A stretch of 32,157 bases of DNA, taken from positions 77,374 to 109,530 of the forward strand of contig NZ_RYFI01000014.1 in the NCBI RefSeq assembly GCF_004103825.1, given 5' to 3'. Source of the DNA: Hansschlegelia zhihuaiae. Lineage in GTDB: Bacteria; Pseudomonadota; Alphaproteobacteria; Rhizobiales; Methylopilaceae. Below the pieces are notes generated by a model, which was not told the DNA's origin, searched no databases, and saw only the letters and a list, made by a program, of their open reading frames with translations. Below, piece by piece: positions 29,634 to 32,157 of the stretch (positions are counted from its first letter, which is position 1; every line of letters begins with the position of its first letter). The translations under genes and the position numbers were made by a program.

Positions 29634-30055
29634 TCCCCCGCGCGCAGCTCGCCGCGGAGCGGCGCATGCTGGCGGGCTTCCTGCCGGCGGCCGAGTTCCG
29701 TGATCCGCCCGAGGCGCCGCTCGTCCGCGCGCGGCGGATGTGGCGGGAGCGGCGCTCGATCGCGCTGATCGCGGTCTGCACGGGGCTCGAGCCCCACGAG
29801 ATCCGGGAGGCGTGCCGCGACATCGCGCGGCCCGCCATCCCAAACCGCTTGGACGGCCGCGTCCGGCTGTCCGAGGCGCCGCAAGGCGCAGCGCATGCCC
29901 TCCTGGGCGTTTCCTCCCTCACTTGCGGGCGGGGCTCCGGCCCCGCCCGTCCTTTCCCCGACCGTCACCCGCGCATCCCCCTCGACGTCACGCCGCCGGT
30001 TCTGGCGCCGGGCGCCGCGCGCGTCACTGAGCAAGCCGGGGGCGTTTGCGCATGA
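29630..30055 (+). CDS. Hypothetical phage protein
   Basis: The 141-aa product starts at a GTG overlapping the previous stop (GTGA). The first 75 residues look structured (AERRMLAGFLPAAEF, RRMWRERRSIALIAVCTGLEPHEIREACRDIA), with a possible helix-turn-helix in ALIAVCTGLEPHEI. The rest is Pro/Arg-rich and probably disordered. No family is recognised. Confidence 0.6.
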   Translation: MIPRAQLAAERRMLAGFLPAAEFRDPPEAPLVRARRMWRERRSIALIAVCTGLEPHEIREACRDIARPAIPNRLDGRVRLSEAPQGAAHALLGVSSLTCGRGSGPARPFPDRHPRIPLDVTPPVLAPGAARVTEQAGGVCA

Positions 30056-30522
30056 GCGCGGCGCGCCAGCTCCCGGAACGGGACTATCTCGCGCTGAAGG
30101 CCGCGACCCGCGAGCTCGTCAAGCGCTGCGGCGGGCAGGAGGCGGCGGCGCGCGCGACCCGGGTCAACCACCAGTCGCTGTCGCGCTACGGCTCGCTTGA
30201 GGACGCGCAGAACTTCTCGCCCGTCGACGTGATCGCCGACCTCGAGGCCGAGATCGGCGAGCCGATCGTGACGCGCGAGCTCGCGAGCCTGGCGGGCCGC
30301 ACGCTGGCCGACGTCGCGTCCGGAGACGCGATGGCGCCGGCGCTCCGCCTGGTCCGGCTGATCAAGGAGACCGGCGAGGTGAAGTCGGCGCTGGCCGAGG
30401 CACTGGCCGACGGCCGGATCGACGAGGCCGAGCGCCTGACGATTCGGCGCGAGGCCCGCGAGGCGATCGCCGAGCTCGAGCGGCTGATCCACGCGCTCGG
30501 CGCGGAGGAGGGGCGGCCATGA
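30052..30522 (+). CDS. CII-like phage regulatory protein
   Basis: The 156-aa protein begins LPERDYLALKAATRELVKRCGGQEAAARATRVNHQSLSRYGS, which contains a helix-turn-helix (QEAAARATRVNHQSLSRY). A segment typical of CII-type regulators follows (FSPVDVIADLEAEIGEPIVTRELA), then a helical tail. It probably controls the lysis-lysogeny choice or early transcription. The start is set at ATG 30052, overlapping the previous stop by 4 nt (ATGA). Confidence 0.65.
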   Translation: MSAARQLPERDYLALKAATRELVKRCGGQEAAARATRVNHQSLSRYGSLEDAQNFSPVDVIADLEAEIGEPIVTRELASLAGRTLADVASGDAMAPALRLVRLIKETGEVKSALAEALADGRIDEAERLTIRREAREAIAELERLIHALGAEEGRP

Positions 30523-30968
30523 GCGGGTTTCCGGAACGCGGGCCGCGCCTTCCGAAGGCGCTCGCCGACCTGCTCGGGCGGGAGCATGCTACGGGGAAGG
30601 GCTTCGAAGGGTTCAGCGCCGTCGTCGCCCGCCTCGCGGACGAGGACGTGCTGGCCGCCCTGACGCCGCATCAGGCCAGCCATATTCGGATGATGCGCCT
30701 CGTCCTTGTCGCCTTCGTCGAGGGCGGCAACGCCGAAGTGTCCGACCACGGGCGCACTCCCCTCGAGGCTCTTGTGGCGGTCTGCGACGCCGTTGCGACC
30801 GGTCTCGCCTCGCTGATCTCCGAACTCTCCGCCGACGGGGACGGACGGATCAACGCCAAGGCCATGCGCGAGCTGCGCAAGATCGCCGAGGGCCGGATTT
30901 CCGAGACGCTTCGACTCAATCTCCGAGAGTTTCAGCGGTCCTGCGACGCGACGGAGGTCCTGCAGTGA
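30519..30968 (+). CDS. Hypothetical phage protein
   Basis: The 149-aa helical protein starts at ATG 30519, overlapping the previous stop (ATGA). Visible segments are LPKALADLLGREHATGKGFEG, HQASHIRMMRLVLVAFVEGG and INAKAMRELRKIAEGRISETLRLNLREF. No known family is recognised. Its position between two probable DNA-binding proteins suggests an early regulatory or replication accessory role. Confidence 0.6.
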   Translation: MSGFPERGPRLPKALADLLGREHATGKGFEGFSAVVARLADEDVLAALTPHQASHIRMMRLVLVAFVEGGNAEVSDHGRTPLEALVAVCDAVATGLASLISELSADGDGRINAKAMRELRKIAEGRISETLRLNLREFQRSCDATEVLQ

Positions 30969-31525
30969 ACCCGCGGCCCGCCCGTCGCAGCTGCGGCGAC
31001 CGCGGCCCCGAGGCCAGCCGCCTCGCGGCGGCGTTGCGGGAGCGGTTCCCGACCCATCTCGCGCTGCGCGACTTCGGCGTGACGTCGGGCGTCGGCTACA
31101 CGGTCGCGGAGCGCGCGCTCGAAGGCAGGCCGATCGCCGCGCTCGACCATCTGCGCATCTGCGCGGCGCTCGGGCTCGACCCGGCGACGCTGGAGCCGCC
31201 GTCCGCCGACGCGCCGCGCTTCGGCGGCGCGATCCTGTGGGTCACGTTCGGGGCGGCGCTGACCGTCGCGCGACATCTGAAGGGCCACGACCAGCGGACG
31301 GCCGCCATGGAGGCCAGCGTCTCGCTCGCCACGGTGAGCCGCGCCGAGCACGGCCGCGCGCTCGGGGCCGCGATCTATCTGCGGCTCTGCGCCTATGCCG
31401 GCAAACATCCGCATTTCTGGACCGTGACGCCCGAGAGGGCCGAGGCCGTGGCGCGGCTGGCGACGTCGGCTCCGGCCCCTGAGCCTGCTGCGGCGCGCGA
31501 TTGTTTCACGGGGGACATGCCGTGA
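30965..31525 (+). CDS. Helix-turn-helix phage protein
   Basis: The 186-aa protein starts at a GTG overlapping the previous stop (GTGA). It seems to contain two related DNA-binding segments: RDFGVTSGVGYTVAERALEGRPIAALDHLRICAALGL near residues 36-75, and RTAAMEASVSLATVSRAEHGRALGAAIYLRLCAYAG near 113-150. The second is a good XRE-type match (SLATVSRAEHG). It could bind DNA as a pseudo-dimer. The target is unknown. Confidence 0.7.
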   Translation: MNPRPARRSCGDRGPEASRLAAALRERFPTHLALRDFGVTSGVGYTVAERALEGRPIAALDHLRICAALGLDPATLEPPSADAPRFGGAILWVTFGAALTVARHLKGHDQRTAAMEASVSLATVSRAEHGRALGAAIYLRLCAYAGKHPHFWTVTPERAEAVARLATSAPAPEPAAARDCFTGDMP

Positions 31526-32157
31526 AACATGTTGATCCAAAACAGGTTTTGGCTTCGGCCGTGCCGGGCGTACGCGCCCCGGCCTTCATCACCTTCACGG
31601 GCGTCGACGCCAAGACGTCCATCGACGGCATGGCCGACCTCGCGCGGCGTTATCCGGTCGAGTTCGGCGTCCTGCTCAGCCCGCGCCGGCAGGGGCGGGA
31701 GGCGCGATATCCCGACGGCGAGACGCTGTCGCGCCTGTGGTGGAGCGGCCTGAGGCTCTCGGCGCATCTCTGCGGCGACCATTCGCGGGACGTGATGGCG
31801 GGCCGCGACGCGGGGCTTCCCGTCGATCTCGGCTTCTGCCGGCGTTTCCAGGTGAACAGCGCCGAGCCCGACGCGGACCGCATCGTCTATTTCGCGGATG
31901 GCTGGGGCGTTCGCCCGATCGCGCAGGCGCGTGGCGAGGCCTTCCCGGCCGACGACCGGCTCGACTGGCTTTACGACCCGCGCGGCGGCCGCGGGGCGCG
32001 GCCCGAGCGCTGGCCGCCGCATCCCGGGGGCGACCGCATGGTCGGCTACGCCGGCGGGATTGGTCCGGACAATGTCGCGGCGATCCTCACCGAGATCGGC
32101 GCGACGGGACCCTACTGGATCGACATGGAGTCGGGCGTCCGCAGCGGCGGGGGGGGC
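31522..32157 (+). CDS. Phage-encoded phosphoribosylanthranilate-isomerase-like TIM barrel, partial
   Basis: The frame begins at a GTG overlapping the previous stop (GTGA) and is open for 212 codons to the window edge. It reads FITFTGVDAKTSIDGMADLARRYPVEFGVLLSPRRQG, LRLSAHLCGDHSRDVMAG, FCRRFQVNSAEP, LDWLYDPRGGRGARP and GYAGGIGPDNVAAILTEIG, ending with YWIDMESGVRSGGGG. The strand endings, the phosphate-type GYAGGIGPDNV loop and the D-ESGVR block recall TrpF. However, a CGD-type active site replaces the usual TrpF start, so the reaction may differ. It appears to be a family found in Rhizobiales prophages. It was easy to miss because it has neither ATG nor an in-window stop. Confidence 0.75.
   Translation, partial: MKHVDPKQVLASAVPGVRAPAFITFTGVDAKTSIDGMADLARRYPVEFGVLLSPRRQGREARYPDGETLSRLWWSGLRLSAHLCGDHSRDVMAGRDAGLPVDLGFCRRFQVNSAEPDADRIVYFADGWGVRPIAQARGEAFPADDRLDWLYDPRGGRGARPERWPPHPGGDRMVGYAGGIGPDNVAAILTEIGATGPYWIDMESGVRSGGGG

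Larger units (their letters stand above)
19644..32157. mobile_element. Prophage, left part (extends past the right edge)
   Basis: From the tRNA-Arg 3' end to the window edge every gene is phage-like. There is an integrase and probable excisionase next to the tRNA, a leftward early operon of small genes, a LexA/S24-type repressor with operators, and a divergent rightward early operon with CII-like and HTH regulators. Genes overlap by 4 nt or are separated by a few bases. The left attachment site should be a duplicate of the tRNA 3' end; its partner and the structural genes are outside the window, so intactness cannot be judged. Confidence 0.9.

Noticed and set aside
29372-30034. Minus-strand 220-aa open frame over the rightward early genes
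   Set aside because: Shadow; the plus-strand genes have 4-nt overlaps and a promoter.

Overview
The window is high-GC DNA from an alphaproteobacterium, most likely Hyphomicrobiales (Rhizobiales; Methylobacterium/Methylopila-like). This rests on the gene content: a class II DAHP synthase, an NDUFS4-type complex I accessory subunit, a dual cold-shock-domain protein, Rhizobiales-type phage genes, and GC bias at third codon positions. Species cannot be fixed from sequence alone.

Host part (1-19643). It opens with the tail of an MFS transporter. Next come a class II DAHP synthase, a membrane diguanylate cyclase, a glutamyl-tRNA synthetase-type enzyme, and a convergent HI0933-type flavoprotein. 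The most interesting host locus is 5962-11774. It holds a REC-PAS-GGDEF-EAL protein translationally coupled to an RpfC-like hybrid sensor kinase (5 TM, HisKA, HATPase, REC, HPt). Facing them across a strong terminator hairpin is an RpfF-like DSF synthase. This looks like a complete diffusible-signal-factor circuit in which a GGDEF-EAL protein takes the place of the usual RpfG HD-GYP effector. After it lie a phytanoyl-CoA dioxygenase-like protein, glyoxalase I divergent from a sirtuin, a dual-CSD cold-shock protein with a secreted DUF192 protein, a BrnA-like antitoxin with an unknown small partner, two tandem RTX-type secreted proteins, tRNA-Pro(TGG), the complex I accessory subunit and tRNA-Arg(TCT).

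Prophage part (19644 to the right edge). A tyrosine integrase lies immediately downstream of tRNA-Arg, which is the probable attachment site. A long leftward early operon (28136 to 19708) carries, in transcription order, several small proteins, a cupin, DUF2303, a head/tail-adjacent small protein family, a DUF6745 protein with 77 tandem four-residue AATx repeats, a proteasome-like Ntn hydrolase, a DUF7694 protein, a probable excisionase and the integrase. The lysogeny module is a LexA/S24-type repressor plus a small membrane zinc-ribbon protein. It is flanked by five copies of the operator GTCGGA-N4-TCCGAC: two at the leftward promoter and three between the repressor and the rightward promoter. 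Rightward genes from 29352 overlap by 4 nt throughout. They include a probable Cro-like protein, a CII-like regulator, an HTH protein and, cut by the window edge, a phage-encoded phosphoribosylanthranilate-isomerase-like TIM barrel. The prophage right end is outside the window.

Function assignments come from motif recognition and memory of families; no database search was run.
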